Part shown: positions 43,425 to 50,831 of the stretch, piece by piece
How the letters are laid out: every line of letters starts with the position of its first letter
Numbering within the stretch: the first letter of the stretch is position 1
Assembly: GCA_964508715.1 (NCBI GenBank)
Contig: CAZDUX010000001.1
Span: forward strand, 62,001-126,000
Direction of reading: 5' to 3'
DNA: 64,000 nucleotides
Source of the DNA: JAKALX01 sp964508715
GTDB lineage: Bacteria; Chloroflexota; Dehalococcoidia; Tepidiformales; Tepidiformaceae
Position numbers and translations under genes: made by a program
Notes under the pieces: model-generated
Database searches by the model: none
What the model was told of the DNA's origin: nothing
The model's input: only the letters and a program-made list of their open reading frames with translations

Positions 43425-43931
43425 CTAGTACACGTACTGGCTGCCCCACATTGACTGTGTGTAGATGTAGTCGCTTCCATTAGGGCCATAGTGATAGGCA
43501 TAGCCAATCACATTAACAGGCCAGTTACAACTGAGGTCACCACAGTAGTAGTGGATGCCATTCGTGGAGATATATCCCCACTGGGATGACTGGTCATATA
43601 GCATATCTCCAAAGTACGCATAGGTTACATGGCAGAAGTTACTACCTAACGTGCAGTACTGAAACTGGTGTTGCGCGAATTCCGCAACCTCAGCAAATGT
43701 TCCATTATAGCGCGTAGTATCTGACCACACCCCTTTGTAGCATGATTTATCACTCATCATATCGTGGGCAGTATCATACCAATGGCACACGGAGACTTGA
43801 TTGTTCTGATAGGTCTTGCCATAGCCCCAGTATGAACCAGACGCGTCAGCGAGGGCAGTGATGTGTGATCCAAGAAGGGTCACGAATGTCACGATCGTGA
43901 TGGGAAATGCTCTGGTGCAGACGATAGCCAT
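43425..43931 (-). CDS. secreted Tyr/Trp/Cys-rich protein, low GC
   Basis: 168 residues from ATG 43931 (GGAGG 9 bases in front). Signal peptide MAIVCTRAFPITIVTFVTLLGSHITALA. The mature protein is rich in Tyr, Trp, His, Asn and Cys (about six Cys), with no HExxH motif. No family recognised. The coding sequence is clearly richer in A and T than its surroundings. Its stop TAG falls in the CTAG that flanks the IS5 element. Lies directly downstream of the interrupted LuxR gene, in the same position as the protease gene in the operon at 27618-29894. Confidence 0.7.
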   Translation of the reverse strand: MAIVCTRAFPITIVTFVTLLGSHITALADASGSYWGYGKTYQNNQVSVCHWYDTAHDMMSDKSCYKGVWSDTTRYNGTFAEVAEFAQHQFQYCTLGSNFCHVTYAYFGDMLYDQSSQWGYISTNGIHYYCGDLSCNWPVNVIGYAYHYGPNGSDYIYTQSMWGSQYVY

Positions 43932-44208
43932 AACAACCAGCCTCCGTCCGAGAGGTGGAATTCCCGGGGAGCCCAGCACGTGCAGGCTGGCCGTGAAACG
44001 GGATCTTTGACCCCTGTCATTGTGCGGGTGTCATTTGGCATGCCTCTCCCACAACAGCGCGGCTTCCGTTCTGTTTCGTGCTGAGAGTTTGCGCAGGAGG
44101 TTTTCGACATGGCCGCTCACGGTCCCGGCTGCAATCCCAAGCCGGAACGCGATTTCCTTGTTGCTTAGGCCGGACGCGATGAGTTCCAATACCTGCCGTT
44201 CGCGTTGG

Positions 44209-44214
44209 GCTAGA
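44209..44214. repeat. IS481 target duplication, left copy
   Basis: GCTAGA here and GCTAGG at 45299-45304 flank the element directly (5 of 6 identical). The difference is in the base next to the left inverted repeat. Confidence 0.75.
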
Positions 44215-45298
44215 TGTAGTTCCCACCAGCGTTGTTTACAGCCGGGAGGTCGGCGGTCGGTTGCCGATGGCAGTGTGAGGCCGGGCGTAGTTGTAGTCAT
44301 CGAGGAATGGCTGGAGGGCGGCGATGCGTTCGGCGTTGCTGGAGTAAGGTCGACGATAGGCCCACTCGCGCTGGAGTGTTTTGTTGAAGGCCTCCGCTTT
44401 GCCGTTGGTTTGTGGTCGATAGGGGCGCGTGTTGCGAAGGGCGATGCCGTTGGCGGCAGCAGCCTCGAGGAAAGCTCGCGAAACGCGGTAGTTCTTGGCG
44501 TTGTCCGTGAGGACCCGCTCGATGGGGATTCCGACCGCTGCAAAAGCCTGAACTGCCCGTAGGAGGAAGCCGGCCGTGGTCATTCCCGTCTCGTCGGTGA
44601 GAGCCTCGGCATAGGCGAAGCGGCTGTGGTCGTCGACGGCAACGTGCACATAGTCATGACCACCTTTGGAGCCAGGCCGATGACGTCCTGCACCACTCTC
44701 GGCGAACCCAGGGTCGAAGCGCTTGCCTCCGCCCTCCGGGATGCGGCCGAACTTCTTCACGTCCAGGTGGACCAGCTCACCCGGTCGCTCACGCTCATAG
44801 CGGATGATCGCACGGGTCGTGCGATCGAGACGGGCGAGGACGCCTATCCCCTTACGCCGCAGGACGCCGTAGACCGTCGAGGCAGACATCCCCAGCTCAT
44901 AGGCGATGCGATGCGGCCCAGCTCCAAGCTCGCGCCGGAGCGTACAAATCGCCTCAACTACCGTCTCTCCGAGGGCCCTCGGCAGATGCTTGGCGCGGCT
45001 CGAGCGGTCGCGCAGGCCCTCGATGCCCTCTTCGCGGTACCGCTTCCACCACTTGGCGACGGTGCTGCGAGAGACTCCTTGGGCCTCGGCGACTTCCGCC
45101 TGGGTCCAGCCTTGTTGCAGCCGGCTGACGAGCAACAGTCGTCCGTATTCATTGAGCTTCGCGTTAGCATGGGATATCGAGGGGCCTCCGTGGTCAGGTG
45201 TGTGACAACCCAAAACCAACGGCCTGGCCCCTCTCTTTGTCAAGCTATCTGTATAAGCTGATGACTACTTCCTGTGCACAACCCTCGTGGGAACTACA
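44215..45298 (-). mobile_element. IS481-family insertion sequence, 1084 bp
   Basis: 27-bp imperfect inverted repeats at 44215-44241 and 45272-45298, both beginning TGTAGTTCCCAC when read inward, with 23 or so identities, as expected for the TGT ends of IS481. Flanked by a 6-base duplication. Encodes one intact transposase. Inserted in an orphan LuxR gene. Confidence 0.88.
44236..45243 (-). CDS. IS481-family transposase
   Basis: 335 residues. An N-terminal helix-turn-helix (LLLVSRLQQGWTQAEVAEAQGVSRSTVAKWWKRYREEG) precedes an integrase-type DDE core: LVHLDVKKFGRIPEGGG, YVHVAVDDHSRFAYAEAL, RVLTDNAKNYR and NTRPYRPQTNGKAEAFNKTLQREW. Looks intact. The start is uncertain: TTG at 45243 opens the frame, but family members usually start just before SHANAKL, where this copy has ATA. 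The terminal part of the gene enters the left inverted repeat. Confidence 0.92.
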   Translation of the reverse strand: MTKRGARPLVLGCHTPDHGGPSISHANAKLNEYGRLLLVSRLQQGWTQAEVAEAQGVSRSTVAKWWKRYREEGIEGLRDRSSRAKHLPRALGETVVEAICTLRRELGAGPHRIAYELGMSASTVYGVLRRKGIGVLARLDRTTRAIIRYERERPGELVHLDVKKFGRIPEGGGKRFDPGFAESGAGRHRPGSKGGHDYVHVAVDDHSRFAYAEALTDETGMTTAGFLLRAVQAFAAVGIPIERVLTDNAKNYRVSRAFLEAAAANGIALRNTRPYRPQTNGKAEAFNKTLQREWAYRRPYSSNAERIAALQPFLDDYNYARPHTAIGNRPPTSRL

Positions 45299-45479
45299 GC
45301 TAGGCGCAGCACGTGGAGTTGCCGATCGGCTCCGTGTTCGCCGTCGCTCGGCATACGTTCCCCCCGTCGTTCATGAACTAGGCGCGCTTCACTGTATCGC
45401 ATTCGTCAAGAGCGGAGCCCCTCAGAGTAACTACTGTCGGCACGCCTCGCGGCATTGGAGCCAAACCCGTCGCTCGGGC

Positions 45480-45549
45480 TAGAATGTCAGGGCATGGTCA
45501 CGCATACCACCGCTGGAGATACCCGGGGCGACGTTACGCACGTCGCCCC
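45480..45549 (+). promoter_or_regulatory. promoter and hairpin leader before the acetyltransferase
   Basis: TAGAAT (45480-45485) is a good -10. A hairpin GGGGCGACG/CGTCGCCCC lies at 45525-45549, 75 bases before the TTG start. A 23-codon frame opens with an ATG at 45494, near the expected transcription start. Attenuation is possible but unproven. Confidence 0.35.
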
Positions 45550-45623
45550 TGTTCGCTGCTCCTGAGCATCGATTGCCGGCTACCGCGCCCTGCGGGGCGC
45601 ACGAACTGCTCGAGGAGATCCCA

Positions 45624-46118
45624 TTGCTTTGCATCCAACCGGCGCGGCTCGCTGATGCCGAAACCATTCATTCTCTCGTAACCTACTGGGCCGACCGTGG
45701 CGATATGCTCCATCGCACGATGCCCGAGATCTACGAGAAGATCCGCGACTTCAAGATCGCATGGCTCGACGGCGAGCCCGTGGGCTGCGGGTCGCTGCAC
45801 ATCATGGGTTCCGACCTCGCTGAGATCCGCTCGCTCGCCGTCGCCGAGGCCGCCCAGGGGAAGTATGTTGGCGCGAGGATCGTCGAGGCATGTGTCGCTG
45901 ATGCGCGCACTTTCGGGCTCGAACGGGTCTTCGCGCTCACGTACAAACCGGGCTTCTTTGAGAAGCAGGGCTTCCGCCTCGCCAACGTGATGGAGTTCCC
46001 CCAGAAGGTGTGGGGTGAGTGCGTGCGCTGCCCGCTCTTCACCAACTGCAAGGAAGTGGCCGTGGTAATGGACCTGGGCGGCACGGACCTTTCGCTACCG
46101 CTGGCCGAACCGGAGTAG
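45624..46118 (+). CDS. GNAT N-acetyltransferase, ArgA-like
   Basis: 164 residues. The GNAT core is SDLAEIRSLAVAEAAQGKYVGARIVEACVADARTFGLERVFALT, with the acetyl-CoA pyrophosphate loop at QGKYVGA. The C-terminus (GFRLANVMEFPQKVWGECVRCPLFTNCKEVAVVMDL) with two CxxC-like cysteines is characteristic of small N-acetylglutamate synthases of the ArgA/ArgH-tail type. Probable first step of arginine synthesis. TTG at 45624 follows GAGGAG with good spacing; an upstream frame exists but is unlike the family. No other arg gene is in the window. Confidence 0.82.
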   Translation: MLCIQPARLADAETIHSLVTYWADRGDMLHRTMPEIYEKIRDFKIAWLDGEPVGCGSLHIMGSDLAEIRSLAVAEAAQGKYVGARIVEACVADARTFGLERVFALTYKPGFFEKQGFRLANVMEFPQKVWGECVRCPLFTNCKEVAVVMDLGGTDLSLPLAEPE

Positions 46119-46126
46119 CTCGCCAG

Positions 46127-46675
46127 CTATACGGCGTCTTCGTCGAAGCTATTCATGGCCGCAACTGGGAGGGCATCGGCATTGATACCCGTGCCCGTTG
46201 CGGCAGAGACGACGACGCTCGCCGGCCGGAGAAGCCCCGGGAGCCTGTTGAGCCGGTAGTTCAGCCGGGCCTCTACTGCCGCCGCGGCCGTAGCTCCGGT
46301 TCCCTGGAGAACGACGCCGAAGGTCGAACCGCTCATCCGGCCAATGACATCGGTCGCCCGGATGAGTTCGCGCAACTCTGCCGCCACGGCGCCAAGCACC
46401 GTCTCACAGGCGCGCCAGCCCAGTTCGTGGTTCAGGTCGCCGAGGCCGAACACTTTCACCACCACGAAAGAGAGCGGCGAGTCAGGCGCGAGGTCACCCA
46501 CGATCGCGAGCCGCTCGATGAGTCCCTCACGCGGCATCAGGCCGAACTTGTCGATGGTATAACGCTCCCCGGTGGTTCCCATGCCCGGGTTGGCCACCGT
46601 GCGCCGGTCGACAACGGGCGCTGCGGCGTTCGTGCCGATGATTCGGAGGTAGGCCGGGAATCGAGTGCTCACCAT
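46127..46675 (-). CDS. degenerate GGDEF-domain protein
   Basis: 182 residues from ATG 46675. The fold of a diguanylate cyclase is seen from FGLMPREGLIERLAIVGDL, FVVVKVFGLGDLNHELGWRACETVLGAVAAELREL and TDVIGRMSGSTFGVVLQG. The signature GGDEF is replaced by SGSTF, and the metal Asp is lost, so no cyclase activity is expected. It may bind GTP or c-di-GMP or only act as a partner module. No membrane or sensory domain. Convergent with the acetyltransferase. Confidence 0.75.
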   Translation of the reverse strand: MVSTRFPAYLRIIGTNAAAPVVDRRTVANPGMGTTGERYTIDKFGLMPREGLIERLAIVGDLAPDSPLSFVVVKVFGLGDLNHELGWRACETVLGAVAAELRELIRATDVIGRMSGSTFGVVLQGTGATAAAAVEARLNYRLNRLPGLLRPASVVVSAATGTGINADALPVAAMNSFDEDAV

Positions 46676-46854
46676 GACCAAAGCTCACCTGTTGAACTGT
46701 CCGGATTGTGCTGGCGTCGCCACGGCCGGGGCATCGGCAATTCCCTCATGGGACTCGCCGATACACCTGCTTTCTCGCGGAGCGATAACCATGCCGCAAA
46801 CGTATGAGAGAAGCCTGTGATGGCGCTGTGATGCCGGTCTCGTTCGGGTGAAGG

Positions 46855-47631
46855 TTAGTGTGCTGGCCGGAGCGTTACTTCAGCCGCGTTCAGCACCCGA
46901 GACTCACCATTGGGCAGCGTGACGATGAGTGCGCCCGTTTCATCAATATCGGTGGCGATAGCCTCAAACGGATCGCTAGCAATCGGGGTCACTATCACGG
47001 TGCGGCCAAGGATGAGGCTCATTTCGCGGTAGGTGGCCGCGAGGTTTGCAGGGCTGAGTGAACTCGTTCGCTCAACTTCGTTGCAAATGCGGGCGAGGAG
47101 AAGCTCGCGCGAGATAGCACGGCCCAGTTCGCGGCTGATGCTGGTGGCGATGCTCGCAAGGCCGGGGATGACCGTCGGGTCACCGTTGACATTGATGCCG
47201 ATTCCCGGCATTGCCAGTGCCTCGCTGCCGGTCATCTCCGCATCGATGAGCATGCCACAGAGCTTGCGCTCGCCCACCCAGACATCGTTTGGCCACTTGA
47301 TGCGGGCATCGACTCCTTCTGCGGCGACTGCACTCGCCACTGCAAGAGGTAACGAGAGCGGAAGCCGGCGATGGCTGTCGAGCGGCAGACGAAGGATGAG
47401 GGTGAAGTAGAGGTTCTCTTCGGCGGGACTATGGAAGCTCCGCCCCTTGCGCCCGCGGCCCGCTGTCTGCTCTTCGGCGAGCGCAATGGCCCCGTGGGGC
47501 GCGCCCTCCTCGGCCTCGCGGCGGGCGAGGATCATCGTCGTCTCGGTACGCTCGCGGTAGATGAGGAAGCGCCCAATTGCCGATGTGCTCAGCGCTGATT
47601 GGAATTTAGCCGGGTTGAAAAGGGTGGGCAT
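46855..47631 (-). CDS. birA: biotin-[acetyl-CoA-carboxylase] ligase
   Basis: Attaches biotin to carboxylase carrier proteins. 258 residues of catalytic type without the N-terminal DNA-binding domain, so it is not a repressor. The biotinyl-AMP loop GRGRKGRSF, KWPNDVWVGERKLCGMLID and GIGINVN are present, followed by the C-terminal SH3-like domain. Its start has no ribosome site. A terminator hairpin and a 19-codon ORF stand just upstream on the same strand, which may affect its expression. Confidence 0.93.
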   Translation of the reverse strand: MPTLFNPAKFQSALSTSAIGRFLIYRERTETTMILARREAEEGAPHGAIALAEEQTAGRGRKGRSFHSPAEENLYFTLILRLPLDSHRRLPLSLPLAVASAVAAEGVDARIKWPNDVWVGERKLCGMLIDAEMTGSEALAMPGIGINVNGDPTVIPGLASIATSISRELGRAISRELLLARICNEVERTSSLSPANLAATYREMSLILGRTVIVTPIASDPFEAIATDIDETGALIVTLPNGESRVLNAAEVTLRPAH

Positions 47632-47647
47632 ATCGAAGGCAAAAGGA

Positions 47648-47674
47648 AGGGCCCCGCGAGTGTTGCGGGGCCCT
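47648..47674 (-). terminator. terminator-like hairpin before birA
   Basis: A 10-bp perfect stem AGGGCCCCGC/GCGGGGCCCT with a 7-base loop. The minus-strand continuation is TCCTTTTGCC. Ends 17 bases before the birA ATG and starts 25 bases after the 19-codon ORF. Confidence 0.75.
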
Positions 47675-47698
47675 GATCTCGCAGCTAAGGCCGTAGCC

Positions 47699-47758
47699 CT
47701 AGGAGGAGGTCACCTCCTGCGCCAGGGTGCGGCCGTAACTACGACTGTGACTATCCAT
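47699..47758 (-). CDS. 19-codon ORF in a miniature transcription unit
   Basis: From ATG 47758: MDSHSRSYGRTLAQEVTSS. The ribosome site AAGGAGGTGAT is near-perfect, with seven bases to the ATG (an in-frame ATG at 47764 is too close). Promoter in front, terminator behind. The stretch GGAGGTGACCTCCTCC at the 3' end contains ACCTCCT, which can pair with the ribosome site. It could be a leader peptide for birA, a small secreted or signalling peptide, or a translated regulatory RNA. No known family. Confidence 0.5.
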   Translation of the reverse strand: MDSHSRSYGRTLAQEVTSS

Positions 47759-47784
47759 GCGCATCACCTCCTTCCTTGTTCCAA

Positions 47785-47814
47785 ACGCTACAGATGTTTG
47801 GGGGAGGCCGTCAA
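47785..47814 (-). promoter_or_regulatory. promoter of the 19-codon unit
   Basis: Minus strand: TTGACG (47814-47809), 18-base spacer, TAGCGT (47790-47785). The transcript would start about 25 bases before the ribosome site's ATG. Confidence 0.5.
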
Positions 47815-47907
47815 GAGGGAAAACGCGCATGTGTAAGCGCTTCGAAAATGGATGGTGGTCCCGCGCGACCCGGTGCGGGTAACGAAAGCGGTCCGACCCT
47901 CCCGTCC

Positions 47908-48402
47908 CTACCGCTTGAACAATGCCATGATCATCGCCTTGTCGAGGGTATTGAAGTTGAGCTGGAAACCGACGACGGCCGCAGAAGTATCGGCGGTGAC
48001 TGGCAACTTCTCCTGTGAAACGGCGAACACCGTGAAGAGGTAGCGGTGCGGGTGGTCGCCCGGAGGTGAGCAGGGGCCGCCATACCCGGGTTTCCCGAAG
48101 TCGGTGCGCACCTCGAGCGCGCCGGCGGGCATCTTGCCACTCGCGGGGTTACCGGCATCGAGCGGGAGTTCCGTGACATCGGCCGGGATGTTCACCACTA
48201 CCCAGTGCCAGAAGCCACTCCCGGTTGGGGCGTCGGGGTCGAAGCAGGTGACGGCGAAGCTCTTCGTACCTTCCGGTGCGCCTTCCCAGCGCAGATGGGG
48301 CGAACGATTGGCCCCTGCGCAGCCAAAGCCATAGTCGGCAGAGAGCACCTGGTCGTGCTGCAGATAGTCGCCATCCTTGATCGTGTCGCTGGTGACCTTC
48401 AT
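47908..48402 (-). CDS. YbhB/YbcL-family PEBP protein
   Basis: 164 residues from ATG 48402 behind AAGGAGACG. Phosphatidylethanolamine-binding-protein fold: CAGANRSPHLRWEGAPEGTKSFAVTCFDPDAPTGSGFWHWVVVNIPADV with the DPDAP and HW ligand-site motifs, and GYGGPCSPPGDHPHRYLFTVFAVS. Bacterial members are cytoplasmic or periplasmic proteins of unclear role, some being kinase inhibitors by analogy. Divergent from the rpsB promoter region. Confidence 0.92.
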   Translation of the reverse strand: MKVTSDTIKDGDYLQHDQVLSADYGFGCAGANRSPHLRWEGAPEGTKSFAVTCFDPDAPTGSGFWHWVVVNIPADVTELPLDAGNPASGKMPAGALEVRTDFGKPGYGGPCSPPGDHPHRYLFTVFAVSQEKLPVTADTSAAVVGFQLNFNTLDKAMIMALFKR

Positions 48403-48545
48403 GGCGTTCGCGTCTCCTTTTCGAGTCTCGCAGTTGTTCGGCATGCGCATCGTGGCCGCTTCCCGGCTGGCCGCGCAAGTAGGCAACGGGCATTCACTGA
48501 GATTATGAAGACATAACATTCATGGTAGCCGCTACCCGGATATGG

Positions 48546-48574
48546 TTGATACCATGTCCCGGTACGTGTATTAG
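48546..48574 (+). promoter_or_regulatory. strong sigma70 promoter of the rpsB operon
   Basis: TTGATA (48546-48551), 17-base spacer, TATTAG (48569-48574). The roughly 50-base leader before rpsB contains a hairpin CCTTC-ttc-GAAGG and a 13-codon frame (48609-48650). Confidence 0.72.
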
Positions 48575-48633
48575 GCGGCGCGTGGCCCTTCTTCGAAGGA
48601 CCAAATCTATGCGTCGTACTGCGGAGGCATCCC

Positions 48634-49524
48634 CTGGTTACGCCCGTTAGCATGAAGCAGCTGCTCGAGGCCGGTGTCCACTTTGGCCACCAGACTCGCC
48701 GCTGGAATCCGAAGATGCGGCAGTTCATCTTCACCGAGCGCAACGGTATCCACATCATCGATCTGCAACAGACAGTGACGCGCCTCGACGGTGCCATCAC
48801 TTTCATCCGTGATGTGGTCGCGGGCGGTGGTGAGGTGCTCATCATCGGGACGAAGAAGCAGGCCCGCGAAACCGTTGAGATCGAGGCGAGCCGCGCTGCC
48901 CTTCCCTACGTTAATAACCGCTGGCTTGGTGGTACCCTCACCAACTTCCGGACCATCCAATCGCGTGTCCGCCATCTCCACACCCTCGAGACGGCGACGG
49001 CCCGCGGCGACTACTCCCGCCTCACCAAGAAGGAGCAGCTCGATATCTCCAACGAGATCGAGCGGCTCAACCGGTACTTCGGCGGGATCAAGAACATGGA
49101 GCGGTTGCCAGCGGCCGTGTTCGTCATCGATACGGTGAAGGAAGCGATCGCAGTCGCCGAATGTTCGCGCCTGGGTATCCCGATCGTCTCGCTTGTCGAT
49201 ACCAACTGCGACCCTGATCCGATCGCCTACCCGATCCCCAGCAACGACGACGCGATTCGCGCCATCAAGCTCATTCTTGGCAAGGTTGCCGACGCTGCCA
49301 TCGAAGGCCGTGCCGCCCGCGAGTCGGGTGTCGGAGTTGGTGTCAACGCGGACGACATGATGCGTGCAGCCGCCGAGGCCGGTGTGGCTACCGGCTCGTT
49401 CTCTGCCTCGCCCGACGAGACGGAGGCAACCGGTGGAGAGCAGGCAACCAGCGTGACCCGTATTTCGACAGAAGCCCAGGCTGCCGCCCAGACCGTGCCG
49501 GCCGCGGCGCCCAGCGAGGAGTAG
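48634..49524 (+). CDS. rpsB: 30S ribosomal protein S2, probable CTG start
   Basis: S2 binds the small-subunit body and is needed for S1 docking. MKQLLEAGVHFGHQTRRWNPKM is the conserved N-terminus. S2 proteins normally have a few residues ending VSM before KxLLEAG; here LVTPVSMKQLLEAG can be read only from CTG at 48634, six bases after GGAGG. The first ATG (48652) would be 24 bases from that site and remove the conserved residues. 296 residues with an Ala/Thr/Glu-rich tail longer than usual. First gene of rpsB-tsf-pyrH-frr-uppS-cdsA. Confidence 0.93.
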   Translation: MVTPVSMKQLLEAGVHFGHQTRRWNPKMRQFIFTERNGIHIIDLQQTVTRLDGAITFIRDVVAGGGEVLIIGTKKQARETVEIEASRAALPYVNNRWLGGTLTNFRTIQSRVRHLHTLETATARGDYSRLTKKEQLDISNEIERLNRYFGGIKNMERLPAAVFVIDTVKEAIAVAECSRLGIPIVSLVDTNCDPDPIAYPIPSNDDAIRAIKLILGKVADAAIEGRAARESGVGVGVNADDMMRAAAEAGVATGSFSASPDETEATGGEQATSVTRISTEAQAAAQTVPAAAPSEE

Positions 49525-49533
49525 AAGAGACCA

Positions 49534-50037
49534 GTGGCAGTAACCACCGAACAGATCAAGGCCCTGCGCGAGGAGACCGGTGCCGGCGTCATGGACGCCA
49601 AGCGGGCGCTCGAAGAAGCCGGCGGCGACGCAAAGAAGGCCAAGGACATTCTTCGCGAGAAGGGTGTCGCCGCGGCTGCGAAGCGCTCCGACCGCGAGAC
49701 TTCCAACGGTGTCGTCGAAAGCTATATTCACGCTGGCGGCCGCATCGGTGTCCTCGTCGAACTCAACTGCGAGACCGACTTCGTAGCAAATACCGAGGAC
49801 TTCCGGGCGCTTGCCCGGAGCATCGCGATGCAGGTCGCAGCCATGAACCCGGCCGTTGTCAACCCCGAGGACCGCACCGCGGCCCACGAGGGAAGCGACG
49901 AGGAAGTATGCCTCGTGAAGCAGCCATTCATCCGCGACGCCAGCCGCACGATCGGCGATCTCATCCACGATACGGTCGCGAAGACGGGCGAGAACGTTCG
50001 CGTCCGCCGCTTCGTGCGCTTCGAACTCGGCCAGTAG
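49534..50037 (+). CDS. tsf: elongation factor Ts
   Basis: GDP/GTP exchange factor of EF-Tu. 167 residues, the compact form seen in Thermus-like and Chloroflexota proteins and much shorter than the 280-residue E. coli protein. The N-terminal UBA-like part (IKALREETGAGVMDAKRALEEAGGDAKKA) and the TDFVAN motif of the core are intact. GTG start at 49534, nine bases after rpsB. Confidence 0.96.
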   Translation: MAVTTEQIKALREETGAGVMDAKRALEEAGGDAKKAKDILREKGVAAAAKRSDRETSNGVVESYIHAGGRIGVLVELNCETDFVANTEDFRALARSIAMQVAAMNPAVVNPEDRTAAHEGSDEEVCLVKQPFIRDASRTIGDLIHDTVAKTGENVRVRRFVRFELGQ

Positions 50038-50057
50038 CGCCAGGAAGGAACTGACCC

Positions 50058-50804
50058 GTGCGGGGCCGTTACCGGCGCGTGCTGCTCAAGCTCAGCGGTG
50101 AAGCCATGATGGGCGACCGCCCGTTCGGTATCGACCCTGCGACGGTCAACGACCTTGCGCGCCAGATCAGCAGGGCCACCGACGATGAAGTGGAAGTCTG
50201 CGTCGTCGTCGGTGGCGGCAACTTCTGGCGTGGCGCCACCGTGGCTGAGACGGGCATGGACCGCGCCACCGCCGACTATGCCGGCATGCTGGCCACGATT
50301 ATGAACGCGCTCGCGCTCCAGGATGCCCTCGAAAAGGTTGGTTGCTACGTCCGCACGCTGACGGCGCTGCCGCTCGCGCAGGTTGCCGAGCCATACATTC
50401 GGAGGCGCGCGATCCGGCACCTGGAGAAGGGCCGCGTCGTCATCTTCGCTGCCGGAACCGGGAATCCCTACATGACGACCGACACAGCAGCCGCGTTGCG
50501 TGCCATCGAGGTTGATTGCGAGGCACTCCTCATGGCCAAGCATGGCGTCGATGGCGTCTACAGTGCCGACCCGGCCGTAGACCCCAACGCCACCCGCTAT
50601 GACGAACTCACGCACATCCAGGCGATCGAGCGCAGGCTGAAGGTGATGGACATCACGGCCCTGAGCATGTGTATGGAGAACCAGCTCCCAATTATCGTGT
50701 TCGATGTTGCCACGCCTGATGGTATCTACCGGGCGTTGCGCGGCGAGCATGTCGGAACGATCATCGTGCCGCAACCCGATGCGGAGCCGGTCCGCAAGAA
50801 CTGA
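50058..50804 (+). CDS. pyrH: UMP kinase
   Basis: Phosphorylates UMP to UDP; hexameric amino-acid-kinase fold. 248 residues. VLLKLSGEAMMG, VVGGGNFWRG, ADYAGMLATIMNALALQDAL and MAKHGVDGVYSADP are typical. GTG start at 50058 behind AGGAAGGA. Standard position between tsf and frr. Confidence 0.96.
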   Translation: MRGRYRRVLLKLSGEAMMGDRPFGIDPATVNDLARQISRATDDEVEVCVVVGGGNFWRGATVAETGMDRATADYAGMLATIMNALALQDALEKVGCYVRTLTALPLAQVAEPYIRRRAIRHLEKGRVVIFAAGTGNPYMTTDTAAALRAIEVDCEALLMAKHGVDGVYSADPAVDPNATRYDELTHIQAIERRLKVMDITALSMCMENQLPIIVFDVATPDGIYRALRGEHVGTIIVPQPDAEPVRKN

Positions 50805-50831
50805 CAACCGCAATGACCCGGAGGGAGTGCA

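Larger units (their letters stand above)
44031..45354 (-). pseudogene. orphan LuxR/GerE regulator split by IS481
   Basis: The 3' piece (44031-44214) encodes LAQRERQVLELIASGLSNKEIAFRLGIAAGTVSGHVENLL..., a GerE helix-turn-helix without a start codon. The missing start is on the far side of the IS481 element: from ATG 45354 (GGGGGGAA in front) 18 codons beginning MPSDGEHGADRQLHVLRL reach the duplication at 45299-45304. Removing the element and one 6-base duplication joins the pieces in frame into a protein of about 77 residues, an orphan GerE domain like that of 27618-27821. The gene is thus disrupted, though the downstream secreted genes remain. Confidence 0.85.

Noticed and set aside
44215..44543. 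N-terminal 100 residues of a LuxR-like open frame ending at 44031
   Set aside because: This part is antisense to the transposase and its end repeat; only the residues after the duplication belong to the regulator.
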